This document shows positions 1-9,058 of a DNA stretch of 48,084 bases, in pieces; within the stretch, counting starts at the first letter, position 1, and each line of letters opens with the position of its first letter. Position numbers and translations under genes: made by a program. The notes beneath the pieces are model-generated. The model searched no databases, had not been told where the DNA came from, and worked only from the letters and a program-made list of their open reading frames with translations. The stretch is from a marine bacterium B5-7. Its GTDB lineage: Bacteria > Pseudomonadota > Gammaproteobacteria > Arenicellales > CAJQKF01. The DNA is taken from the NCBI GenBank assembly GCA_021604525.1, contig BQJD01000027.1, positions 1 to 48,084 of the forward strand, given 5' to 3'.

Positions 1-18
1 GGTTCGATATTTGTTGGC

Positions 19-1224
19 TCAGGATTCGCTCATCTTGTGACGTAATCGCTCGACAAACTGTTCGCACTTTGCAAGCTGTAGCTCGCTTACATATTCATCC
101 GCACGGTGTGCCTGACGTATGCTACCGGGTCCGCAAACAACTGAAGGGCAGTCAAGATATTGATGATAGCAACCGGCTTCTGTACCGAACGCGATCTTGA
201 TCGGTTGGCTCGCCTCGGAAAGTTCTGTTGCCAGTTGCGTGACTTCAGCATGAGGGTCTGTATCAAGCCCCGGGTAAGCATAGCGTCTCTCCAGTTCAAC
301 ACCGCATTGCTCGTCTACACTTTTCATCGATGGTGATATATCGTTGTCCAGCCACTGTCGAATAAGTTTTTCCGGTGCATCGTTATCCTGTTGTGGCAAG
401 GCCCGGTATTCGAATTCAACCTCGCAATGTGAAGGCACGATATTGACCTGGGTTCCACCATGGAACACACCGGTGTTTACCGTTGTATAGGCGACATCGT
501 AGTCTTCATCGAAAGGTCCCTGGTTAGCGAATCGACGACCCATTGCTGTCAGGCGGGTGACAAAATCCGCGGCGTTCTCGATAGCATTAACGGTTAATGG
601 CGCCAGGCTTGAGTGGGATTCTCGACCGGTAAAACAGGCACGATAGGCGCGTGCTCCCTTGTGTCCTATCGCAACCCGCATATCAGTCGGTTCGCCTACG
701 ATAGCGAGGCGAGGCTTGATCGACATGGAGCGCATTGCATCAATGAGATGTGGCACGCCGAGACAGCCGATCTCCTCGTCATAGGTTATGGCAATATGTA
801 GCGGTTCAGTGAGTCGGGCATTGGCGAATTTCTCTGCCGCTTCGATTACAACCGCCAGAAATCCCTTCATGTCACAACTGCCACGTCCGTAATATCTTCC
901 GTTGTTCTCGGTGAGTATGAACGGGTTGCTATGCCATTGCTGTCCTTCAACGGGTACGACATCGCTATGCCCGGATAGCATGATGCCGGGTTTGTTTAAC
1001 GGCCCGATTGTGGCGAGCAAGTTGGCCTTGCGGCCATCGCTGGACGGGGTGGTGATGCATGAAGCGCCGATTGATTGCAGATGATCGCGGATAAAATCGA
1101 TCATCTCGATGTTGGGTTTTGAACTTGTTGTATCAAACCCAATCAGTTTCTCAAGCAGCTCTATCGTTTCTTGCCTGGGTGTAACAGCTATTTCATCTCC
1201 TGTTGTTGAAGCTTCATTTGTCAT
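19..1224 (-). CDS. argE: ArgE-like M20 deacylase (acetylornithine deacetylase family)
   Basis: A 401-residue M20 metallopeptidase-fold amidohydrolase, the usual length for ArgE. The di-zinc set is visible: GHSD (His86, Asp88), GRGSCDMKG (Asp118), YDEE (Glu150/151), GEPTD (Glu178) and a late His near 374 in the AHRADE stretch. The family removes acyl groups from N2-acyl amino acids in the cytoplasm. Its ATG overlaps the stop of the upstream racemase-like gene (TCATG on the plus strand, 1221-1224), so the two are translationally coupled. That pairing favours an N-acyl amino acid deacylase role in a catabolic locus over arginine synthesis; no arg biosynthetic gene is adjacent. The family is certain; the substrate is inferred. 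Confidence 0.88.
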   Translation of the reverse strand: MTNEASTTGDEIAVTPRQETIELLEKLIGFDTTSSKPNIEMIDFIRDHLQSIGASCITTPSSDGRKANLLATIGPLNKPGIMLSGHSDVVPVEGQQWHSNPFILTENNGRYYGRGSCDMKGFLAVVIEAAEKFANARLTEPLHIAITYDEEIGCLGVPHLIDAMRSMSIKPRLAIVGEPTDMRVAIGHKGARAYRACFTGRESHSSLAPLTVNAIENAADFVTRLTAMGRRFANQGPFDEDYDVAYTTVNTGVFHGGTQVNIVPSHCEVEFEYRALPQQDNDAPEKLIRQWLDNDISPSMKSVDEQCGVELERRYAYPGLDTDPHAEVTQLATELSEASQPIKIAFGTEAGCYHQYLDCPSVVCGPGSIRQAHRADEYVSELQLAKCEQFVERLRHKMSES

Positions 1225-2333
1225 GATGATCGAACCAGTGCACGCTCGATGGTGAGTCGCTGCAGTCGCTCGATCACCGGTTTAAAGCCATGACCCGCGA
1301 TCGAAGGTGCGGTGACTTCCGAGGGAGCACTGAGTACGATGTCCGGCTCGGATAGATCTTGCGAATAGAGTCGGTCGCTTGGGAAGATATCGGCTGGATA
1401 GCGCATGTTGGGAAGGGTGGATAAGGCGAGGGATGGACCTTGACCGACTGCGGACTCAAGCATGCCGCCAACCCAGCACGGAGTATGTCGTTGCTTGCAG
1501 TAATCGTGTATCGCGATGGCATTGGTGAGACCGCCGACACGCCCCGGTTTTATATTTATCCAGCGACAGGCATCTATATCGATGGCTTTTCGCGCGCGGT
1601 CTATCGAGACGATGCTCTCATCGAGACAAATGGGCGTGATCAATTCGCTCTGCAGACGTGCATGATCGACCAGGTCGTCATGGGCAAGAGGTTGCTCGAT
1701 CATTGCGAGACCGAATGTATCGAGTTCGCGAAACATCGGCAGATCGTCCAGTGTAAATCCACTATTACAATCAATGTGGATAGTCGCGTCCGGGAATTGC
1801 TCACGAACCCGGGCAACCTTATCGACACCCAAACCTCTGCGAAACTTCAGCTTGGTGCGCTTGAACCCGGCTGATTGCGCCTTGTCTACTGCATCAATCA
1901 GATCTTCGACACTATCCATTACCGCAATATCGGCGCCAACTGTTACGACAGGTTGTTTACCGCCAATGAGACGCCAGAGTGGTTCACCTTGTAGCTTTGC
2001 ATAAGCATCCCACCAGGCATTGTCGATACCGGCTTTGGCGAACGGATTGCCTTTAAACGAACGCAGGATATTCTGAAGTTCGACACCGCTATTCACATTA
2101 CGTCCAACCAGTGACGGTGCGAGTACATCGCGCAACAGAACAAAAGCGCCGTCAGCCCATTCAGGAGAATACTGGGGAAGTCGATAGGGCGCTGTTTCCC
2201 CCCATCCGTCAACGCCTTCCATGGTGACTCGAACGAATACCACGTCAATTTCCGACTCTTCGCCAAATGCGGTTCGCCAGGGTTCTTTCATTGGCATGGT
2301 CACGCGGAATAGTTCTATCTCCTCAATTTTCAT
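1221..2333 (-). CDS. Enolase-superfamily N-acylamino acid racemase / dipeptide epimerase-like protein
   Basis: About 370 residues. The start is ATG at 2333, with an AAGGAG ribosome site 11 nt upstream; an upstream TTG (2357) would lie before that site. The muconate-lactonising subgroup catalytic set is complete: KLK (Lys161, Lys163), metal ligands Asp188 (DCNSG), Glu213 (IEQP) and Asp238 (LDES), and general base Lys262 (INIKPGRVGG). Lysines on both sides of the barrel allow 1,1-proton transfer, as in o-succinylbenzoate synthase/N-succinylamino acid racemase and Ala-Glu epimerase relatives. No menaquinone gene is near. The 4-nt overlap with an M20 deacylase supports racemisation of N-acyl amino acids before deacylation. 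The exact substrate cannot be read from sequence. Confidence 0.85.
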   Translation of the reverse strand: MKIEEIELFRVTMPMKEPWRTAFGEESEIDVVFVRVTMEGVDGWGETAPYRLPQYSPEWADGAFVLLRDVLAPSLVGRNVNSGVELQNILRSFKGNPFAKAGIDNAWWDAYAKLQGEPLWRLIGGKQPVVTVGADIAVMDSVEDLIDAVDKAQSAGFKRTKLKFRRGLGVDKVARVREQFPDATIHIDCNSGFTLDDLPMFRELDTFGLAMIEQPLAHDDLVDHARLQSELITPICLDESIVSIDRARKAIDIDACRWINIKPGRVGGLTNAIAIHDYCKQRHTPCWVGGMLESAVGQGPSLALSTLPNMRYPADIFPSDRLYSQDLSEPDIVLSAPSEVTAPSIAGHGFKPVIERLQRLTIERALVRSS

Positions 2334-2468
2334 TCTTGTTGTTGCTCCTTTGAACAAGCATATCTGCCTTTAAGTACATAGCGAATATCGCCGCGCTTGC
2401 TCGCTTGTGGATTTGCTTCGGAAAATGTCGTCGTACCAGGACTTGTCTCAAACAGTTTGAAATCGATC

Positions 2469-3350
2469 CTAGTTTGATATGTCGAGCTCCTGCATCTGTT
2501 CCATCAGGTCCTCTATGTGTGACAGATGTGATCTGGCTTGTTCACCTGCCTGTGCCGCTACTTCAGTGCATAAATAATTCAGCAAGCTGATGACGCCAAC
2601 ATAGGAATCGAATAAGGACATTCCGCGAATCTGGCAGGGGAAGTTCCACGTGGATAGTGCGGTGGTCGCAACCGCAACGCGATCTGTGACATAAGCAATG
2701 GGAACGCCTAAATCGTGCATAACCTGCATGAGTCGCAGCAGTTGTGGTGGCCTGCGCCGCAAGCCGATGGTGATCATCAAATCGTCCGCGGTTGCGGCAC
2801 CCATGTCTTCCATCAAAGTTTGACCGGCTGCTGGCAGCAAAACGACATCAGGCCTCGATTGAATAAGCTGGCGCCTGACGTAGGCGGCAAAAAAATGGCT
2901 GTTGCGAAAACCAACCACCCACACGCGGCGTGCCTTGATTATTCTGTCGACTACCGCATCGAGATCGTCGGGACTGAGCGATTCGAATGTTTGTTGCAGG
3001 TTCAACATGTCCTGCTTGAGATGCGCACCGAGACTGCTACCTTCACGTGCAGGCGTAACCAATGCCGTGTTGAGGTAAATGGGTTCACCCGCCTCTTGTG
3101 CCTGACGGGCCTCGCGCTGCATTTCGCCGTAGCTCTGGTAGCCGATACGTTTCACGAAGCGGGATACCGCTGCCTTCGATACGCCTGTGCGTTTGGACAG
3201 GGAAGTTGCTGAGTGCAGGAGGATATCTCCCGGATACTCGAGAATCAGATCGGCCAGAGGCCGCTCACTTCCGGGCATTTTCTTGTATTGGGCCTGGATT
3301 CTCTTTTCGAGTACCCGTGTCTCTCGCGGCTTTTTGGATCGCGCCATCAA
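2469..3350 (-). CDS. RpiR/MurR-family transcriptional regulator (HTH + SIS domain)
   Basis: A 293-residue protein, the typical RpiR length. An N-terminal helix-turn-helix covers roughly residues 20-90 (TSLSKRTGVSKAAVSRFVKRIGY is the recognition region, then the SYGEMQREAR segment). A C-terminal SIS sugar-isomerase-type ligand domain follows at about 130-260 (VWVVGFRNSHFFA, TIGLRRRPP). These regulators normally sense phosphosugars, but members beside peptide or amino acid transporters respond to other small molecules. The gene is transcribed away from the dipeptide-type transporter and towards the racemase/deacylase genes (135 nt gap), so it probably controls both. A perfect AT-rich inverted repeat lies in the divergent gap. 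Confidence 0.87.
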   Translation of the reverse strand: MMARSKKPRETRVLEKRIQAQYKKMPGSERPLADLILEYPGDILLHSATSLSKRTGVSKAAVSRFVKRIGYQSYGEMQREARQAQEAGEPIYLNTALVTPAREGSSLGAHLKQDMLNLQQTFESLSPDDLDAVVDRIIKARRVWVVGFRNSHFFAAYVRRQLIQSRPDVVLLPAAGQTLMEDMGAATADDLMITIGLRRRPPQLLRLMQVMHDLGVPIAYVTDRVAVATTALSTWNFPCQIRGMSLFDSYVGVISLLNYLCTEVAAQAGEQARSHLSHIEDLMEQMQELDISN

Positions 3351-3392
3351 TGTCTCCCATTCCGGTATCGGGCGATGTGGCTATTAAACCAG

Positions 3393-3422
3393 AAATTTTA
3401 ATAATTTGACAATTTAAAATTT
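3393..3422. promoter_or_regulatory. Candidate RpiR operator over a possible -35 box
   Basis: A perfect 9-bp inverted repeat, AAATTTTAA (3393-3401) and TTAAAATTT (3414-3422), with a 12-nt spacer, in the 162-bp divergent gap between the RpiR regulator and the binding-protein gene. A TTGACA match to a -35 element (3406-3411) lies in the spacer; the -10 is not clear (TATCAA or TCTAAT at poor spacing). RpiR-type operators are often AT-rich palindromes, so autoregulation and repression of the transporter is a reasonable inference. Function is unproven. Confidence 0.45.
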
Positions 3423-3512
3423 TTGTATCAATCTAATTATGGAAGTAAAGACGGTCTAAAGCATTAACCGTCGTAGAAGTATCGATAACCATGCATATGA
3501 GGAGGAGTTGAT

Positions 3513-5054
3513 ATGAATAAAACCGTTGTCATGGTGGCTTCCGGAGTAGCCGCTTATATGACATTAACCGCTACCGCCTATGCGGGAGATCTCGTCTGGG
3601 CACGGGATGGAGATATCGATTCTCTCGATCCTCACCGCGCGACATCGACACTATCAAGACAGCTTTGGTATCAAGTGTACGACTCATTGCTTGAATTCGA
3701 TGAACAGGGTCAACCTGTTCCCAATCTGGCGAAGGACTGGACGGTAAGCGATGATGGCACTGAAATTGTCTTCACGCTGCATGAAGGTATCAAGTGTCAC
3801 GATGGCAGTGCATTTGATACCAATGATGTTAAGTGGACAGCCGATCGCGCAATTTTCAGTGACAATCCGAGCCTGACCAAGGCCAGTTGGGGTCCGGTGA
3901 CGGCAGTTGAGAAAGTCGATGATCTCACTGTCAAGTTTACCTTGTCGAAACCGTTTGGTGCATTTGTGCCGTTTATGGCGGATCAGTTTACCTCGATGTT
4001 ATGCGATAGCAACAAGGACCATGATGACTTTGGTGTTGCATCAGCTATCGGTACGGGTCCATGGAAATTCGAAAGCTGGACCAAAGGTTCGCAAATCGTC
4101 CTGACGGCGAATCCTGACTATCAGAACTTTGGCCGACCGGTTGATAACCCGGGCAAGCCATATGCTGATCGCCTGATCGTACGCACCATGCCTGAAGCGC
4201 AAACCCGTGTTGCCGGACTGCAAACCGGTGAATTGCAAATTATCGTGCCGCCTATCCAGGAGGTTGAAGCGCTACAGGCGAATCCTGATGTCGAAATGCA
4301 TATCGCCGAGTCCACCGGGCAAAATATGTTCTTGCAGTTTTCAGCGCATCGTCCGCCTTTTAATGACGCCAAGGCTCGCCAGGCAGTGTCGTATGCCATC
4401 GATAAGGATCTGGCGCTCGATATTGTTTTTGGTGGTCTGGTCGTGAGAGAACGTTGCCCCGTCTCGGTGGGTGTATTCGGACACGATGAAAATTTTTGCG
4501 ACAAGTATGATCAGGACTATGATCCTCAAAAAGCCAGGGAGTTACTCGCAGAACTTGGTTATGGTCCTGATAATCCCATGCAGATCGTAATGGCGACCTG
4601 GACTGGTGACAGTCGTGAGAAAGTCCTGCAGGTTTTCCAGAACCAGTTAAAGCAGGTGGGTATCGAGGCCAGCATCGAAGTCATGGATATCGGTACGCTG
4701 AATGCGCGAGTGACCACTGAGAACAACAAGAAAGAAGGCCCTGGATTTATCAATCTGATGGGTTGGACCTGGTTCGATCCCGACGTCCTGTACTTGTTAT
4801 GGCATTCGCCGGGCGCATACGAAGGCTATACGCACCCGGATCTTGACGAACTGCTCGATCGTACCCGTACGACAGTCGACGCCGATGAACGTCGCGAGGT
4901 TGTTCAGCAAGTGTTTGAGCATTTGCTCGTCAACGCAGTGCATGTGCCCATCTATACACCCGGATGGCTTTGGATGTACGCTGTCACCAGCAAGGCGCCG
5001 GGTTTCACCATCGGCCCATTCAACCGACCTTTGTTTAACGCTGTGAAGTTTTAA
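3513..5054 (+). CDS. Dipeptide-type ABC transporter, periplasmic binding protein (SBP family 5)
   Basis: 513 residues with a Sec signal peptide (hydrophobic core at about 4-20, likely cut after TAYA at 24). The SBP_bac_5 fold follows, including the LDPHRATS start, the CHDGSAFDTNDVKWT motif and the DAKARQAVSYAIDKD motif. A strong AGGAGGAG ribosome site (3500-3507) lies 5 nt before the ATG. The protein captures substrate in the periplasm and delivers it to the following two permeases. It is first in a five-gene transporter run. Family 5 proteins bind peptides, nickel or many non-peptide amino compounds; the neighbouring racemase, deacylase and carbamoylase suggest an N-substituted amino acid or short peptide, but this is inference. 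Confidence 0.92.
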   Translation: MNKTVVMVASGVAAYMTLTATAYAGDLVWARDGDIDSLDPHRATSTLSRQLWYQVYDSLLEFDEQGQPVPNLAKDWTVSDDGTEIVFTLHEGIKCHDGSAFDTNDVKWTADRAIFSDNPSLTKASWGPVTAVEKVDDLTVKFTLSKPFGAFVPFMADQFTSMLCDSNKDHDDFGVASAIGTGPWKFESWTKGSQIVLTANPDYQNFGRPVDNPGKPYADRLIVRTMPEAQTRVAGLQTGELQIIVPPIQEVEALQANPDVEMHIAESTGQNMFLQFSAHRPPFNDAKARQAVSYAIDKDLALDIVFGGLVVRERCPVSVGVFGHDENFCDKYDQDYDPQKARELLAELGYGPDNPMQIVMATWTGDSREKVLQVFQNQLKQVGIEASIEVMDIGTLNARVTTENNKKEGPGFINLMGWTWFDPDVLYLLWHSPGAYEGYTHPDLDELLDRTRTTVDADERREVVQQVFEHLLVNAVHVPIYTPGWLWMYAVTSKAPGFTIGPFNRPLFNAVKF

Positions 5055-5070
5055 CAGGTCATGATGAACC

Positions 5071-5102
5071 GGGTACGTCCTGGCTTGCGCCTGGGCGTAT
5101 CC
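5071..5102 (+). other. Possible intercistronic stem-loop between binding protein and permease
   Basis: GGGTACG (5071-5077) can pair with CGTATCC (5096-5102) with one G-U wobble, inside the 108-nt gap after the binding-protein gene. Stem-loops here often stabilise the upstream mRNA and give the binding protein a higher yield than the permeases. The stem is short and there is no T-run, so it is not a convincing terminator. Confidence 0.25.
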
Positions 5103-5162
5103 GTTATCCGATAGCATGCGAATGTTCGACTCAGTACATCCGATTCAGCGTCACTGCCAGCC

Positions 5163-6086
5163 ATGCTGAACTACCTGATCAGGCGAATATTGTCTGCGGT
5201 CGTCACGATATTCGTTACGACCATCGCTGTTGCCATGTTGATACACCTGGTGCCTGGCGATCCGGTTCAGATCATGTACGCCCAGTCCCAGGGAACAACA
5301 CCCGAGCACCTTGAACAGGTCAGGCAATCGCTTGGCCTCGATCGCCCGCTTGTCGAGCAATACGTCATGTATATGCAGCGGGTGTTGCAGGGTGATCTGG
5401 GCCACACCATACGCGGCGAACAACCGGTACTCGATCTCCTTTTATTGCGTTTACCGAACACATTGCTGTTGACCGGGACTGCGTTATTGATCGCAGTTTC
5501 CATTGGGTTAACGTTTGGCTTCATCGCAGCCTACAAGCGAGGTAGCTGGGTCGATACAAGCCTTATGACCACGGCTATACTGGGTGTATCGATGCCGCAC
5601 TTCTGGCTCGGCCTGATTCTGCTGTTCTTCTTTGCGGTCAAGCTTCAGTGGTTACCCGTAGCGGGTAATAATCTCGAAAATCTGATATTGCCGGCAATTA
5701 CCTTGGGCGTAACCAATGCAGCAATCATCGCTCGCCTCACGCGCTCTTCAATGATTGATGTTTTTGATCAGGACTTCGTCCGTACCGCGCGAGCCAAGGG
5801 ACTGACACGCGCCGCGGTTCTGTACAAGCATGCCTTGCGTGCCGGCCTGGTGCCGATCGTAACCATGATCGGATTACAGTTCACCTACATGATGGGCGGT
5901 GCCATCGTGGTTGAGAACGTATTCGGCTGGAACGGTGTTGGACGCATGGCGATACAGGCTATTTTCCAACGCGACTATCCGCTTATACAGGGTTTCATCC
6001 TGATGTTCGCATTGGTGGTGGTTACCGTATCCATCATTCTGGATATCGTCTACGTGTGGCTCGACCCGCGTATCCGCTATGACTGA
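5163..6086 (+). CDS. Dipeptide-type ABC transporter permease, DppB-like
   Basis: 307 residues. The N-terminal IRRILSAVVTIFVTTIAV transmembrane segment and LVPGDPVQ motif are diagnostic of DppB/OppB, and about six membrane helices are visible. The ATPase-coupling EAA-type loop is ARAKGLTRAAVLYKHALR, near residues 213-230. It forms the inner-membrane channel with the next gene product. Its stop overlaps the next start by 8 nt (6079-6086), so the pair is translated together. No clear Shine-Dalgarno site precedes its ATG. Confidence 0.93.
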   Translation: MLNYLIRRILSAVVTIFVTTIAVAMLIHLVPGDPVQIMYAQSQGTTPEHLEQVRQSLGLDRPLVEQYVMYMQRVLQGDLGHTIRGEQPVLDLLLLRLPNTLLLTGTALLIAVSIGLTFGFIAAYKRGSWVDTSLMTTAILGVSMPHFWLGLILLFFFAVKLQWLPVAGNNLENLILPAITLGVTNAAIIARLTRSSMIDVFDQDFVRTARAKGLTRAAVLYKHALRAGLVPIVTMIGLQFTYMMGGAIVVENVFGWNGVGRMAIQAIFQRDYPLIQGFILMFALVVVTVSIILDIVYVWLDPRIRYD

Positions 6087-7005
6087 TACAAACGTACAGG
6101 CAACCAGCGTAGTTGCTGATCCTGAAATTCGTCCTGTTATCAACGGCGGACAACGATCGGGCCGTGGCCGAACGATACGATTCATGCAAGCGGTATTCGG
6201 TAACCGTGGTGCAGCCATTGGCTTCATTCTTGTTCTGACGCTTGTGCTGGTTGCTATTTTTGCATCCTGGATCGCACCCTTTGACTCGGATCAAATGGGT
6301 GCAGGCAAACGTCTATCGCCGCCCGATGCATCACATTGGTTTGGCACGGATGAGTTCGGTCGTGACATGTTCAGCCGGGTTGTGTTTGGTGCCCGGTTGA
6401 CTATCCAGGTGGGTGTCATCGCAGTCAGTATTTCATTGACGATCGGCATGTTACTGGGATTGATAGGTGGATATGCCGGTGGGTGGCTGGAAAAAATCCT
6501 GATGCGTAGTGTCGATGTTCTGTTTTCATTTACTGAAACGCTAATAGCACTGGCTGCCGTCGCCGTACTTGGACCAAGCCTTACCAATGCCATGATTGCT
6601 GTTGGGATCGCCGCCATTCCATTTTATGCGAGGGTTGCCTATAGCGTCACGCTGGTAGAGCGCAATCGTCCTTACTTCGAAGCGGCAGTCGCTGCCGGCG
6701 CCGGACATATGCGGTTACTTTTCAGGCACCTCCTGCCCAATATCATTCCGCCGTTAATCGTTGTCGCCACCCTTGGTGTATCGGCCGCAGTGCTGGCTGC
6801 TGCCGGTTTGAGTTTTCTTGGGCTGGGCGCACAACCTCCTTCTCCAGAGTGGGGGGCGATGCTTTCTTCCGGCAGGGATTATTTCAATCGAGCACCGTGG
6901 ATCATGTTGTATCCGGGACTTGCAATCATGATTACCGTGCTGGCATTCAATCTGCTGGGCGATGGTATTCGTGAAGCGCTCGATCCTCGTCAGCGTAATA
7001 CCTGA
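6079..7005 (+). CDS. Dipeptide-type ABC transporter permease, DppC-like
   Basis: 308 residues. It has an N-terminal cytoplasmic tail and a first helix followed by WIAPFDSDQ. The periplasmic FGTDEFGRDMFSR motif, the hallmark of DppC/OppC, comes next. The coupling loop is EAAVAAGAGHMRLLFRH, and the GLGAQPPSPEWGAML motif lies before the last helices. It is the second half of the membrane channel with the preceding permease, which it overlaps. The ATPase gene follows after 9 nt, continuing the operon. Confidence 0.93.
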   Translation: MTDTNVQATSVVADPEIRPVINGGQRSGRGRTIRFMQAVFGNRGAAIGFILVLTLVLVAIFASWIAPFDSDQMGAGKRLSPPDASHWFGTDEFGRDMFSRVVFGARLTIQVGVIAVSISLTIGMLLGLIGGYAGGWLEKILMRSVDVLFSFTETLIALAAVAVLGPSLTNAMIAVGIAAIPFYARVAYSVTLVERNRPYFEAAVAAGAGHMRLLFRHLLPNIIPPLIVVATLGVSAAVLAAAGLSFLGLGAQPPSPEWGAMLSSGRDYFNRAPWIMLYPGLAIMITVLAFNLLGDGIREALDPRQRNT

Positions 7006-7014
7006 GCAGTAGCC

Positions 7015-8067
7015 ATGAGTACGACCGCCGCAGAAATGGAAACCTCTGAATCTTCACAGGCAGAAATTACTCCAACACTTCGTGTGTCTTCCTTGCGTGC
7101 CGAGTTTCGTACCGACAGCGGCACCGCGATTGCTGTTGATGGTATGTCTTACGATGTCCATGCAGGAGAAACACTCGCCATCGTTGGTGAGTCGGGTTCG
7201 GGAAAGAGCGTCACTTCGCTGGCGATCATGGGTCTCATACCCAATCCACCCGGTCGCGTCACCGCTGGTGAGGTGTGGTTCGAGAATCATGATCTTCTCA
7301 AGCTGTCTGAACGTGAGATGCAGAAAATTCGCGGCAACAAGGTCTCCATGATTTTTCAGGAGCCAATGACATCGCTAAACCCCGTGCTGTCGATTGAGCG
7401 GCAGATGGTGGAAGGTATTATCGAGCATCTTGATCTCAGCCCGCATGCTGCCCGTCAACATGCCCTCGACATGCTAAAAAGAGTACACATCCCGGATCCG
7501 GAGTCTCGCCTGTCCGAGTTTCCGCATCAGCTCTCCGGCGGAATGTTGCAACGGATCATGATTGCCATGGCGCTGTCATGTAACCCGATGGTTTTACTAG
7601 CCGATGAGCCAACCACCGCACTCGACGTTACGATTCAGGCGCAGATTCTTAATATCATGTGCGATCTTCGGGACGAGTTTGATACGGCAATTGTGCTGAT
7701 CACTCACGACATGGGCGTAGTGGCAGAAATGGCGGATCGGGTAATCATCATGTATGCCGGACGCAAGGTCGAGGAAGGCACAGTCACGAATATATTTCAA
7801 AATCCGCAGCACCCATATACACGCGGCTTGCTTGGTGCCTTGCCCAAGCTGGGCTTTGCCGGACCGGTGGGGTCTCAGACGCTTAACGAGATACCCGGCA
7901 TCGTGCCGGCGCTCACCGACTTGCCGGCGGGTTGCCGCTTTGCGGCACGCTGTAGCTATGCCACCGAACAATGCGTTGCGCAATATCCTCCATTCGAAGA
8001 AAAGACTACGGCGCATTGGGCCGCTTGTTGGGAGTCAGCGAATCTGCCGGAAGGTAATCAGGAATGA
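7015..8067 (+). CDS. Dipeptide-type ABC transporter ATPase, DppD-like
   Basis: 350 residues with a complete ABC nucleotide-binding domain: Walker A GESGSGKS, Q-loop FQEPMTSLNP, signature LSGGMLQR, Walker B LLADEPTTALD and switch His in LITHDMG. The C-terminal oligopeptide-transporter extension carries a Cys-rich GCRFAARC..C pattern typical of this family, which can hold an iron-sulfur cluster in some members. It pairs with the next ATPase. Its stop overlaps the next start by 4 nt (8064-8067). Confidence 0.93.
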   Translation: MSTTAAEMETSESSQAEITPTLRVSSLRAEFRTDSGTAIAVDGMSYDVHAGETLAIVGESGSGKSVTSLAIMGLIPNPPGRVTAGEVWFENHDLLKLSEREMQKIRGNKVSMIFQEPMTSLNPVLSIERQMVEGIIEHLDLSPHAARQHALDMLKRVHIPDPESRLSEFPHQLSGGMLQRIMIAMALSCNPMVLLADEPTTALDVTIQAQILNIMCDLRDEFDTAIVLITHDMGVVAEMADRVIIMYAGRKVEEGTVTNIFQNPQHPYTRGLLGALPKLGFAGPVGSQTLNEIPGIVPALTDLPAGCRFAARCSYATEQCVAQYPPFEEKTTAHWAACWESANLPEGNQE

Positions 8068-9044
8068 ATACACTTGCGTCGGGCCCGCTACTCAAGATCG
8101 ACCGACTATCCAAGCGCTTCCCGGTACGGGGCGGTGTTTTGCGACGTGTCGTTGGAAAGGTCAATGCGGTCGATGATGTATCGTTCGAGATTAATCGCGG
8201 TGAAACACTTGGGTTGGTTGGTGAAAGCGGTTGCGGCAAGTCAACTGTCGGCAAGACCATATTAAAACTGCACGAGCCAAGTGGTGGCGCAATCTGTCTT
8301 GATGGCAAGGATATTTCCCAATACTCTCCAAGACAGATGCGTGGCGTCAGACGTAAGCTGCAGATTGTGTTTCAGGATCCATACTCATCGCTTAATCCGC
8401 GGATGACGGCTGCAGATATTGTCGGTGAACCACTTGCGATTCACGGTTTGGCGCATCGTCGGGATCAACGACAAAGAGTTGCGGAAATGTTCGAGCGGGT
8501 TGGGCTCAGGCCCGATCAGATGGATCGCTTCCCCCATGAATTTTCAGGCGGCCAGCGACAGCGAATCTCAATTGCCCGGGCGCTGGCTGTCGATCCTGAA
8601 ATAATCATTGCTGATGAATCGGTTTCAGCGCTTGATGTATCCATTCAGGCATCGGTGATCAATCTGCTCATCAGGCTGCAACAGCAAACAGGGGTGTCTT
8701 TCTTGTTCATTTCGCATGACATGAGTGTCATCGAACATATCAGCCATCGGGTAGCGGTTATGTATCTCGGCCGTATCGTTGAGATTGCAGAGCGCTCGAA
8801 AGTGTTTGCGCATCCGCTACATCCCTATACTGAAGCACTGCTGTCGGCAGTACCAGTGCCTGATCCGGCAACACGTCGTAAAAAACGCATCCTGCTGTCC
8901 GGGGATGTGCCGTCTCCGATCAAGCCGCCGCCCGGCTGCCACTTTCATACGCGTTGTCCGATTGCCGAAGCGCGTTGTCGGATTGATGTACCAGCTTTAC
9001 GGGAGATCGCCCCCGGCCATATGGCGGCGTGTCACTTGCGCTGA
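8064..9044 (+). CDS. Dipeptide-type ABC transporter ATPase, DppF-like
   Basis: 326 residues: Walker A GESGCGKST, signature FSGGQRQR, Walker B IIADESVSALD (catalytic Glu present, Pro of the usual DEP replaced by Ser) and switch His in FISHDMS. The C-terminal oligopeptide extension GCHFHTRCPIAEARC is present. It completes the two-ATPase dipeptide transporter and is coupled to the preceding ATPase by ATGA overlap. The unknown-function gene starts 14 nt after its stop. Confidence 0.93.
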   Translation: MNTLASGPLLKIDRLSKRFPVRGGVLRRVVGKVNAVDDVSFEINRGETLGLVGESGCGKSTVGKTILKLHEPSGGAICLDGKDISQYSPRQMRGVRRKLQIVFQDPYSSLNPRMTAADIVGEPLAIHGLAHRRDQRQRVAEMFERVGLRPDQMDRFPHEFSGGQRQRISIARALAVDPEIIIADESVSALDVSIQASVINLLIRLQQQTGVSFLFISHDMSVIEHISHRVAVMYLGRIVEIAERSKVFAHPLHPYTEALLSAVPVPDPATRRKKRILLSGDVPSPIKPPPGCHFHTRCPIAEARCRIDVPALREIAPGHMAACHLR

Positions 9045-9058
9045 ATGAGTCATACGTC

